From NCBI GenBank assembly GCA_022266195.1, contig WHVY01000001.1:10912001-10976000 (forward strand): DNA of 64,000 nucleotides, written 5' to 3'. Source of the stretch: Tetranychus cinnabarinus. Taxonomy: Eukaryota > Arthropoda > Arachnida > Trombidiformes > Tetranychidae. The notes under the pieces are model-generated. The model did no database searches, had not been told where the DNA came from, and saw only the letters and a list, made by a program, of their open reading frames with translations. The position numbers and the translations under genes were made by a program. The number at the start of each line of letters is the position of its first letter. Position 1 is the first letter of the stretch. Shown in pieces: positions 12,016-23,200 of this stretch.

Positions 12016-12335
12016 TCATTTCAGATATCTGTTGTGAAACTCTTGCTTTGGAATACCGAAGTATTGTTCACATTTGCGGTCAATGTACTCCAAATAACTT
12101 TTTCTTTCTTCCCTTTCTTCCTCCAATTGTTGGATATGTGCTTGATAATTGTCAATCATCATCTGTTGACCATCCAGGATGATTTTCAGTTGTTCAATTC
12201 TTCTTTTTCCTCCTTTTCTCTTTCAATTTGGTCATTTTCCCGTTGCTGGGCCAGGAGATAGGTCTTCAACCGTACTACTTCATTTTTTATATTCATGTTC
12301 TCAATCTTATCCCTTTCGGAAAGATAGGCTAGGAA
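12016..12335 (-). pseudogene. Decayed coiled-coil ORF of a TIR mobile element
   Basis: On the minus strand the frame opens after a stop at 12338-12336 and has an ATG at 12296. It reads LSERDKIENMNIKNEVVRLK and KTYLLAQQRENDQIEREKEE. It then shifts frame near 12195-12212, after the run GAGGAAAAAGAAG, and resumes as KIILDGQQMMIDNYQAHIQQ and LEEEREERKSYLEYIDRKCE, ending QYFGIPKQEFHNRYLK-stop. The heptad-like charge pattern predicts a coiled coil. The C-terminal YLEYI...FGIPKQEF...RY segment matches YLDYV...VGFPQEAF...QY of the ORF at 34200-34520, so the two are homologues. The frameshift makes this copy a likely pseudogene. The function of the family is unknown to me. Confidence 0.7.
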
Positions 12336-12456
12336 CTAGGAGCTGTCAGCTGGGAACTTTGTCACATGGCGAATTATAAATTCAAACTGTGAGTCACAAA
12401 TTGAAATACCGTATTTTGTTGGTTTATTTTCGAAGAAGTGACGAATATCAATTTAT

Positions 12457-12768
12457 CGGATAGAATATCGGAGGAGATCACGTGGGCTTGCAAGAGCTAG
12501 AGAGGCCCTTGCGAGGCGTCCTGTCAGGAGGCCATTGCCTGGACCTGACTCGGATTTAGAGGAAGATGGGCCAGTAATTGTGTTGGCACGAGTGGATCTC
12601 GATGAATATACAGTAATAATCTTATAGCTGAAGTTGTTAATCCCATTGCGCCAATAGACTTGGATGATCCTCAGCCTGGGCAGTCTGGAATAAGCAAAGG
12701 TTTTAATGGTGCTGCCAAGCTACAGGAGTTGCGTTTTGGGCGCCTTGCCAAAATTATTAGTCCGAGGT
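12457..12768 (+). pseudogene. Decayed ORF of unknown family, GC-richer than surroundings
   Basis: One frame from 12457 reads RIEYRRRSRGLARAREALAR, then RPVRRPLPGPDSDLEEDGPV, and stops at 12625. A second frame overlaps and continues AEVVNPIAPIDLDDPQPGQS and SKGFNGAAKLQELRFGRLAK, ending IISPR-stop at about 12768. A one-base shift near 12610-12625 would join them. The base composition (many CpG and GGC triplets) contrasts with the AT-rich flanks, which suggests a mobile-element coding remnant. I recognise no domain. The ends are not defined. Confidence 0.5.
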
Positions 12769-12856
12769 AGATTAAGATTGTTATAAATGCAAGTATAGTG
12801 GACGTCCTGATATGCATCCCGTGGTTAATGAAATCTTACAATAATACTGTTAGTAT

Positions 12857-12877
12857 GAGTGTAAGTGTAAGTGTAAT
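12857..12877. repeat. Short tandem repeat (GTGTAA)n
   Basis: About three copies of a GTGTAA hexamer lie just downstream of the decayed ORF. No function can be inferred. Confidence 0.7.
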
Positions 12878-12989
12878 AGATGTTTTGCTTATACGTAGTA
12901 GACTGTCTCAAACAATATAACGTTGCGGTTGCTTGCGAAGTCTTTGACTTCATCTTAATTGTGTTTCCGACTCTGTGTCTGAACTGATA

Positions 12990-13151
12990 GGGTGTGTATC
13001 TTCATCCTTCTCACGGGAAGTCCGGAAATTTTCTTCCATGTTACTGTCTGCAGTTTGAGTGGCCGAGGGTTCCGGCATCGACGCTTCTTCTTGACTGATT
13101 ATTTCAGTAGCTTGATCGGACGTCCCGTGAGATGGATGAAGATACGCACCC
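12990..13151. mobile_element. MITE, 162 bp, with 34-bp terminal inverted repeats and TA duplication
   Basis: The left end GGGTGTGTATCTTCATCC continues through TTCTCACGGGAAGTCC. The right end is its inverse, GGACGTCCCGTGAGATGG then ATGAAGATACGCACCC. The two 34-base arms differ at only about three positions. TA flanks both sides (12988-12989 and 13152-13153). No coding capacity is expected in 162 bp. The TA target site suggests a Tc1/mariner-type source, although the GGG ends would also suit other superfamilies, so the superfamily call is open. Confidence 0.88.
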
Positions 13152-13153
13152 TA

Positions 13154-16100
13154 ATAAGGTTCGTTAAAATATAATAACTTATTTAATCATTCATCGCTCT
13201 TACCAAGATATTTCACACGCAAGATTCTTGTTATGAATGTGAGAGTGTAATTCAAAAGAATACAATAGAGAGATCTCATGTGAATATGAGGGTAAAATAA
13301 AAGTTGAATCAAAAGTAAAAGATTCAGCTCTTGCTCATCTTTAAAGAGTTGCGGGATCTCAATGGACAAATAAGCAAAAAGTTCATTTTATGAAAACAGA
13401 GTCAGTAACAATTACTTTTGTAAGCTGACAATCATTAGATTATTTTCACGTTTACTTGAAAACATTATCATTGAAATACAATGTAAGATCTCTTCAGTTC
13501 ATGGGAGCACTTTTTCTGTGTGTTTGACCTTATAATCAACCTTGAACCAACTATTGATTAACTTGCCATTATTATCTTGTGAACAATAGACAGCTAACAT
13601 TGTTGATGACAGAATATGGATTGAAAGGGAACAACGAAACGACTTTTGTGTGCAAGCAAATTTCAAAAGAAAAGGAAAATCAAAGATCGCCTGATAATAA
13701 TTAATGATATTTTACCTTCAATTATTTTCCTTACTTTCCCCTGATAATAACAGTGATAAACTCAAAGACGATTAACATCAGAACCGAAGTGAAATTGAAA
13801 ATTCTTTCGCCAAAAAACTGCAATTCCTTAACATTCAAGTGATCTTATGATTTTCAAAGGTAGAACCAAAGTTCAGAATTGAAGCTTTCGAAAACATTTC
13901 GACTTCAAAATCGAACTCTATTCGACAGAAATTCATGAAAATTTTCAAAAGAAACTTTTAATACGTGAACAGTTTCCCCTTTAGAGATTCATGGCCAGTT
14001 GCTAATTGCATATTATACGCTTTTTGATATTAAAATAACTTTTTTTCTCAACAGAATGAGTTCCAAAGATTGCTTTCTAAAAAATTTACTTCCATTTCGC
14101 ACCAGACTCACTCCATGAATCTCAATTAAACGTCTTTACAAAGGTGGTGGAACTCGGCTGTACAGTTATTGAAAGATATATGTTCATAAAAGGACAAAAA
14201 CGTTAGACAAAAGTGGCAATGAAAAGTTGATTTAGTTTTGAAAGGAAAACCTTTCAAGTAAAATATTAATACCTCAACAGGCGCAACATTGAATGCAATT
14301 TGTATTCACTCGTTTTTATACTCAATACAACTGTTTCGTAAAAAAAGCTATAAATAACTAACATTTCGACATTTGCATACTTTTCAAACTAAATTAATCA
14401 TTAATATTTTACATTAAATTAAACTCGAAACTTTTTTTCTTCTCTTTTCTCCACAAATCACATTGATCATTTAATATTCTTATAGACTCTTCTTTTTGCC
14501 AGAAAAACTTTCAACGCTTCAATCTTTTTTAATATCATGTGAATAATCAATTTTGTGCAAACATTGAAAAAGTTTAACCACTGAAATCGATTCAGTCTTT
14601 GCCAACCAATAATCCAAGTTTTGCCTTTTTTGCCATTTAAAAGCAATGATCACTTTGAAAAGCATAAAATTCATTGATTAAACTCGAATGATTAAACAGC
14701 TGAAAATAATCAGCTTTCATTGAATGTGTACAAATGAGCCAATCCAGATTATCCAAAATAGCAACTTGAAAAAAAAAGAGTTCTAAAGCTATTCGCCCAT
14801 TTTACGTGCTTTATCGCTTCAGTATCAAGTAAAGTAATATCAAAGTTTACTAATTTTTATCTTGAACTTTGAATTCAGGAAAAGCTGGGAAAACTCATTA
14901 ACATTGGAAAATTAATTTCTCGAGACTTTTCAAAAAGATTCAATTTCCATCTTTCAACATCAATTTGTTCGCCCAATTAGCCAATCAATTGAACATTCAG
15001 CAAACTTTATCCATACTCTTCGGTCTAATAACTATTTTCAGTTGTAAACGTTTAGCTAATGTAAAGTAATAAGATTGTAAAATGGAAAGAAAAAAAGTGA
15101 AAAAACTTTTTCTTCTTTTCATGATTCAACCTGATCTTTCGTTAATGATTCTTTTGATGGAAAATTTTGTATGTCAAAGTGCGAGCAAAGCTCATTTGTT
15201 CAATTTACATCATTATTTTGCAAAAGAAAATGCCTTTTTTCTCTCATTTTTTCGCCTTTTCCCTTTTCCCTACTTACATGCAATTATTACGCCATTTCAA
15301 AGGTATAATCTTGTTATCATTAATTTTGGTTCCTTTCAAGTTTAAATTTTTTGATGCTGCAAAAGCGAGCAAAACTGTTCATCATTTTAATTTTATTATT
15401 GCAATAAAAACAGGCTTAGTTTCAAGATTAAAATCTTTTTCTTGCACTTCATCCAGAAATCATTTCATTTAAATCTCATTTGTTTTGTGTTTGCAGATGT
15501 CTTGAGCCTGGTTCACTTCAATATGCTATCCAATGGCAACAAAAAAGTGCACCTTTTTTGTGATTCCTTGTTTTCAGGCAAACACTTTGCAGTTGTATTC
15601 ATTAGTAGCTAACAAAAGGATTGCATTATTTTTGCTGAAAAATGAAGTTCAAAAATAATGATAAAAAATAATGTTTAACTTTTCTATTAATACATGTATT
15701 ATGCATTCATGGTGCTATCAAAACAAACCTCTTTCTTTTCTCTGTTAATCCAACACTTATGAACAATTTGAGTTGAAAATGAATGCAACCAATGAATAAG
15801 TATGGTTTTGTTGGGCCTTTGAATAATGATGCCTTTGTGCAAAATAATGATGCAAGATATGAATAACGAGGAATGTGCATTTTGAATTTTGAAAGAGCAA
15901 CAAATATTACATTCCAAACCAATTAGCTACAAGATCGGTAGATTTCAAGATTGCTCATCAACTGAAAACTATCTTGCCCAAAAGCATTAACTAAACGGTG
16001 CATAAACACTCATATCTTTATACCAACAACCACTCATGTTGGTAAAGTTTTCACTCTCAGAAAAAAACCTTCAAATGTCATTCAGAGGTCAAATAACCGA

Positions 16101-19100
16101 GTGAATGCCCTTGAAACTTTGAATTTATGTTGTTTAATTTCATGAATTTCCCTGACAGAATATCATCAAGATCTGACTTCTGATTCAAAATTTATTAGCG
16201 CAAAAGAGTGTCTAAGATAAAAACTCCCAGGATACTGATGTCTAATAAAAATGAGTTAGATTGAATAGCATGGAATCGGTAATTCTGAAAGTGTATTTTT
16301 AATACAAAATTTACTGTGGAAAGTAAGTTTCGAATCGAAATCGAATTAGAATATTTGATTTCTTTAAATCTTATATCAGAAAGGATATCACTGTCCAATT
16401 GTAGAGAAAATCTCTGATAAAACTCATAACGAAGTTTGAACATTTTGTTGAAATGCATATGATGTTACTTTATTTAATGCACGCAAAGCATTAGTTTTTT
16501 GCATCTAAATCTTAACATGAAACGTGTTGTTTTACATTTATTGGTATTTTCATGGTAAAGAAGAAATTATGAAACAACACTTTCCGCAGACTATTTTAAA
16601 TAAAACAGATTGTCTTTTGTTGAGCAATGAAAATGTTTGATTTTGAAAATGAAGCAGAAACATTTTGTTCCAAAATATTTAACATGCATTTTATGTTTCT
16701 CCCTCGTGAGTTTATCAAAATGTTTACAGGCACGTTCTTGAACATGAATGAAACAGTCTAATAATGATGAGAAAATCATTGTTGACAAAATGACTTATCA
16801 AACGAAAGTAAAATTCCATTCATTTTCTGTAAATGTGCGAGTTTCAAAAGTGCTGTTGGGTTAAATGTTATTCTGGTAATGGCAAATCCCTATTTTTAGG
16901 CTTTGTCTTGTCTTGTCTTGTCTCTGAAATTTCAGTTTTTTTAGATTGATTCGAATCTAATTTCCATTTTGAAGCCTTTATTATTGTTCAACTGAAACTC
17001 TGATTACATTGTATCATTAAACTGTCACGAAACTTTCCCATCTGTAGGTTTGACTTGATCAGAAAACATGAAACAGATTGACAGTCTGCTAATCAGATTC
17101 CAATTAATATCACAAGTAAATTAGTCTATTGCCATTGATTTTCATTAATCAAACTGTGGGTTGGCATAAGAATGCAAGCGAAAAAAAAGAAAAGGCGAAT
17201 CAAAGAAGAGCATAAAAGCATAAAAGGATTGCAACGAAAAAAAAGATACAAGTTAATCAATAATCGAATGTCAAAATGAAAGAAAAAGTAAAGTTGATTC
17301 CCTGTGATTAAGAGTCACGGTAACATGAATATGTTTAAAGAGGAACCGAGTATAGAAATGATAACAAATCAATTCCCTGAAGAAGTGACAAGCACAAATA
17401 ATTCGTTTACTCGAAATGTGAATCTAATCAAAATTTGTACATATTTTACGATTTGTGAATATTCATGGTGTACAAAATGAACAAAAACTGAAACAGTAAA
17501 AACAATAAATCATAATCCCATTGGTTGACGAGTTTTGCAACATTTGATCAAGTCTGAATGTTTCATGAGCCTCGCGAGTCTGAACATCTACAATATTATC
17601 TATCATTAACAATCGACCTTAAGCTTTGAGCTTCTTTAAACCATTGATACCTTTGCATCTCTTGTCTGAATCTTATTCTCGGTGAATATAAATATTTCAA
17701 CTTTACTTTTACTGTCAGTACTTTGAGCTGACAGTCAAATTTGAATAAGTCCATTGGGCCAGTTGTCATGTAACAATTTGAGATCAATTCTTGTCTTGAA
17801 GAAGCGTTAAGTCAAAGTTATAAGTGTACAAAACAATTGAGATAATTGATTATAAATATTATTACGATCATATTAATATCATTATGAAATAAATACTTGA
17901 TGTTAATACAGTTTATTAATAAGTTGGTAAAAGATAATAACTCTTGAGGAAATCTTGTTTCGCATAAATATTCCTCCAACAATGCAAATGTACAATTGGC
18001 TCAGTTATTATTTTTATTGACTTATATCATTATTAAATGGCATTATTGTCATTATGAGTTAGACAAATATTTAAATAACGAGTATTAATCAACTTTTATT
18101 CAATGACATGTTTACCTTCCCATCAAATCTTTATTCAACATTAACTCGTCAGCTGTCAATGTTTCAATATTAACTTTCGACAGTTCATTCCATTTTAATC
18201 AATGTTGATAAAATCATTATTTCCAAATGAATCAAATGTTGAATGTTTTCCTTTTCATCCAATTTTCTCTTTTCGAGTTGAGCCTTTTCAAGTGTTCAAG
18301 TTTACTCAAGTTGACCATTCATTATTGGAATGTACAATTAAACCAGTGAAAATACAGTTGAACAAACTTAGGGTTGGAAGAAAACTCAGCCATCGGAAGT
18401 TCATTCAGAAATCACATTTCATTAAAAATTGAAGTTCAATTCAAGTTATTTTATCCTTTTGTTGATTCACTCCATCAACTCTTCTTGCCTCGATATTAAC
18501 ATTTGATTTGTTTCTGTTGCTTGCTACTGAAAGAGTTGCAACTTTTCCTCATTTATGGTTCAATTGAGAAATGATTTCGTCTGCTCATTAAATTAAATTA
18601 ACTTGGATAATTAAGTGGACCAATTATTGAGCATTTCATTTTTCTCGAACATTCAAGTTTCTCATTATTCTTCAATTATAAATATTTTCCAGCTCTTAAT
18701 TGTGTTTTTATTTCTCTTTTTAAACAAATTAAATTTTTAAATTGCAATTGCAACATTCATAATTAACCAGTTGTTACCATTTAATCTGTATTCAATATTT
18801 ACTTTGCTTTCTATGAGCATTTCAAATGGATAAAGGAAAATTTTATTTATTCAAGTTTTATTGTTGTGTATGAATCAATTTTTCGTGCAAGTTAATTGCT
18901 TAGTAATTGGTTTTGTTTTCTTCAATTTCAAATTCGCGTCTAAATTTGACAAATTATCATTTTATTCAATGTAATTTGATCAATGTAAAAGTGTGACCAT
19001 CTTCAAAAACTTCCGTTTTTCTCTATTTAATGACTGAGACTTGAATTTTTGAAGCAGCAAAAACTCGTGTTTCAATGAAATTGAAAAATATGACATAAAC

Positions 19101-19925
19101 GCAGCTGATGCAGGGTTATCGACCAAGGAAGTGATAATCTCTAAATACCTCTATGTAAATATTTATTCAACAGTAGAATTATCATAGTTATTGTCGAATT
19201 CAATAAGATACATTGAATAATGTAGCACAACTGATTCAGAAAAATAGCGCATTTGTGCAAATTCGCATTTTTGCGCTCAGCGGGACCCAATCGCACATTT
19301 TGGCAACAAGATTGTATTAATACATGCTGTAAAATTGAATTTAACCATGGAAAATAAGCTTTTTAATCCCAGCCATGTAAAGCGCTCTTGGAGATGTTTT
19401 GGATCAATAGAATCGTAAGAAAGTAGTGATTGTTAGCTTTTGTGAATGTCTCGTCTTGCTTGTGTCACAACAAACTGATTTTTCTTTGAATTCTGAGCAA
19501 TTGTTAGGACCTCTAACATGAGTAAGAGCGATTTCCAAAAAATGAATTTGGATGTTCTTGTCCTTGAAACATAAAAAATGAATGTCTATACTCACTATAT
19601 TCGATTTCTAGGCAAATAGCATGTTTAGTTGCAAAGTCATTGGCGTTCAACATAATACAAATCAGTTGAATTGCCCTGTATGATTGTTCATTATGGTCAA
19701 TCAAGGTTCATCAAATCAAATAATTCAAAAAACAACCCTTCTCATTTAGCTGATGTGCGTTCGAAAGGAAGTTTTTTATGTAAATACCATGACACAGTTT
19801 TTCATTGGGGTGATAATTATGAATGCCAACAGTAAAAACAACAGCAGCTCAGACAGGTAAGTCAAGTTTACCGCTCAATTATTAAGCAATAACTTTATTC
19901 TTACTATATTTTTGCAAATTCATAG
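13154..19925. other. Long non-coding stretch
   Basis: This is AT-rich DNA without a supportable gene. It contains a TTGTC pentamer repeat at 16903-16922. The 101-codon frame near 15167-15472 has no coding character beyond its length. Around 19240-19310 a patch with repeated GCGCATTTGTGC/GCGCTCAGCGGG motifs stands out in base composition and may be the edge of an old insertion, but no ends could be defined. Confidence 0.45.
16903..16922. repeat. Microsatellite (TTGTC)4
   Basis: Four perfect TTGTC units. It is a simple repeat in non-coding DNA. Confidence 0.9.
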
Positions 19926-20249
19926 CTTGAGCCAATAACTGGTGTACCAAGCAAATATATTTATGAGCTTCTTCTGCAGATCCTCCGAGCACCGTTTCAG
20001 GATGAACAGCCCCGCGATGGCCTATATCATTATGCAATTAGGAACTATATAATTGTAATAATTAATAATAATAATTCTTATAGCTATTGGACCGCTGCTG
20101 TCTATAAGTACGAATGTTTTAGCGCGATTCGCTGTGCCGAAAATCGTTTTCATCTCGCTTATGATGTTCAGTTTGATTCGATGGTTTCTAGGCAATTTAT
20201 GAATAATCGTTTATATTATCGCCTAATACCTGAAAAGATGGTCCCATAG
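19926..20249 (+). other. Isolated 107-codon open frame, possible exon or gene fragment
   Basis: The frame follows ATTCATAG (a possible acceptor) and begins LEPITGVPSKYIYELLLQIL. It continues through APFQDEQPRDGLYHYAIRNY, SYWTAAVYKYECFSAIRCAE and NRFHLAYDVQFDSMVSRQF, and ends LIPEKMVP-stop at 20247-20249. Amino-acid composition is balanced (W, C, H, P, D present), unlike the chance frames nearby, and local GC is higher. A GTAAGT donor lies upstream after CAGACAG near 19858, but its reading frames do not join this one without a stop, so a decayed exon or mobile-element fragment is likely. Product not recognised. Confidence 0.4.
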
Positions 20250-23200
20250 GAAATATGCAGATAGTTTTCGTCAACATCGAAATACTAAATGTATCTTCAA
20301 CAGAATAAAAGTGAGAGGAAACCGGTGGTTTTTCAGTCGGTGCAACTGACGCATCCTTTCCCTACCTCAAGTAGGGTCTACATCAACCCTTGTTTGATTA
20401 AATAAAATAAACTTAAACTTAAATCTAAAACTTATCAGTTTTCCAATTACACCACTAAAGTTATTAATATCGATAAATTGAATTCAAAAATTTTGCAATT
20501 CTCACGTTTACCCAATACGAGGACTGATGACAAGACGAAAGCCAAAATTGAGTTAAATATTCGAAAAGTAGTCAGAGGTCCATCTTATTTAAAACATGCT
20601 AATCAAATTACAATTAATTGTGCCGGTAATTTTTTCACATTGATTCTCTACGTCAAGTATCATTCGATAGTTATCTTCATCGTACTATGTTGAACTTTCT
20701 TATAATCCATTAAATCATGGTAAAAAACTACGTGACGGCATAATTTAGTCGACTTACATCGAGACAAGAGGTACATGGAACATGATTTTTGGGGTTTGGT
20801 CTCAAAAAAAGAATAATTTGCTTGTTCCTTTTTCATTTGTACACACTATTATGGGTTAACCATGATTGACATTGAGCTGAGAAAATAACTTGAAAACAAC
20901 AGCTTTTCAAACAAAACATAACACCTCGTCAAATGTTCATTGGTCTAAACCCTTCTGTTAAAAGTCTAAACATTTCTGTTCTACTCTTCATGCTATACAA
21001 ACTTATCAACTTATTTCATGCTTGTTTATTCAATGCCAATACAAGCATTAATAATGACCTGTCGACTTTAATACGTCTATTCATTGATAATCAGCCTTAT
21101 CCTTGTCATAATGATCAATTTTGCTAATTATTTTAGCGAAGCAAAAATCAAGACTTCACCCTTTTCCCTTTTGTTTTTACACCTTTTACATGATGCATGC
21201 AAAACGGTTGAGAGTTTTAGCAATTTACTCTCAAATAACTGCTAATCTTAGGTAATTACTTTTTCTTTTTTCTTTTTAAACACTTTTCCAATGTTGGCAA
21301 CGAGTTGATTCTTGGAATTGATTTAATTAAATCGAATTAGCTTTCAGTTGCATTTCAATCGCAATTAACTTACAATCCCAAGATGCAAGTTAACGTTTCG
21401 TGACTCGATTAAACCATTTGTTGAAATTGCACAAAAGATGGACAAACATCTGGAATCGGAAAAATTCTACATTTTATTAAATTCCTCGAATGCTTCGAAT
21501 CCATAAGAATCGATCAGCACAATCAATCCTTGAATTTCACCTCATATTCCATCCAAGCAATCAAATTGGTTATTGCGTCTGAGAATCTAAATGACTATGA
21601 ATCAAATGAAAAAAATATTCCTAGACTATGAGTTTAATGATGGCTAGCAGTCTACAAACCAACTCTTTGATATCTTCAGAATCTTCATAAATTCAGAAAC
21701 AAATTTCACGAGAAACAACTTTCCAACTTGAGATTAATTTGCTCGAAAAGTAGGAAAGGTACTTTGAGAAATGGCCAAAGTACAATTCATGAGTAAACCT
21801 TTTCCTGCTTCAAAGTGCAAACCAATTTTTATTGATATTAAAATTTTTTATCTGTTTCTTGTTTTCCAGAAAAACCAAAGTTTCATCATAAAGTTAAGTG
21901 AGAAAAGAAAAAAATAAATGAAAATAAAGTCAAAACACATTCGTAAATCAAGGAAACTCTTGTTTCTCTAGTTTATATCTAACAAGTGATGATGCCAAAT
22001 GAAATTTACCTTGAACACACACAATGAAAACTCAAGTCATATTGTTAACCTGATTAACTTTTACCACTCGAGTGGTTCCTCTTTAGCTTTTTCAACAATT
22101 TTGCTCGAAAAATTGAAACTTTCAAACTTTGATTGGTAAAGCAGAAAAAAAGAGCCAAAACATATCCATTAGAACCTAATAACATTGAGATCTTGAAGGT
22201 TCACATTTTTCTAGTAAACAATTGTTCAGACAAGGGTGGGTGGAAAGGCAGACCAATTCGAGACGCAACACGTCAAAGCTTTAGGTGAAGTAAACGAGAC
22301 ATTGACAGTAAACTTGTTTCAACAGTCAATCAAGATTAACTTTCCATCATATTTGATGTCGCATTGTATTCAAAGTCAGTCCATTGTTTCATTTCCAAGT
22401 TAAAACTCGCTCATTATTCCAATTACCAATTTCAATATTACTTTTATCTCAGTCAGTCAGATAGCTGAATATTCAATGAAAACATTTTCATTTGTTTTCT
22501 AGTTCAAACATTGAACAAAGAGCGCAAAAAAAACTGTTGAACGAATAAAAGATTATGCCAAAGATATCAAATTTTTATCTTTTCAAGAAGAAAAAGAATA
22601 TTTATTTCCTGGAAAATTTTTCTTTTCGATTGTTATTGCTATTCTTATTCAAGAATGGAAATGGCAGTCATGAGAAGAAGAAGAAAAGTTCAGATAAAGG
22701 TGTTATTCTTATTGTATTACAAGTTGATTTATGCAAACACAAAAGTGAATTGGAAAATGTAAAACACGAAAAAGACACAAAACTTGAAGCAAGTGTTGAG
22801 AGTTTTTTGAGGTGACGAATTATTTTCCAATCATTTTTACACTTTTGTTTCAAGTCGAGTTGAAACTCGAATGTCATTTCCTGGATTTCATCTAATCAAG
22901 TTTACCTTTGCATTTGGTGAAATTCATTTTCATGTTTTGAAACAAATGTTTACATTTTTCTGAGTAAATAACGATTGAATGTTTTTTTTTCATTTTTAAT
23001 CTTTTCTGTTGAAACATTGAACTTTCATGTTGAATTAGGCAATTTTGGTTTAAACACAGAATAAAGATTTGAGACATTTTTTGCTTCTCAGTATTTTCCA
23101 GATAAATTGAGTCTACATGATTACCTTTAATAGCTTGTTTGAATTCTCATGGTATTCCAGGAAGAAGAAAAAGGTTTGAAAATTAGAATAAGAATAGTTT

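Noticed and set aside
15082..15472. Overlapping 87- and 101-codon frames
   Set aside because: Two long frames overlap in the same T-rich sequence, which points to low stop density rather than coding. No family resemblance.
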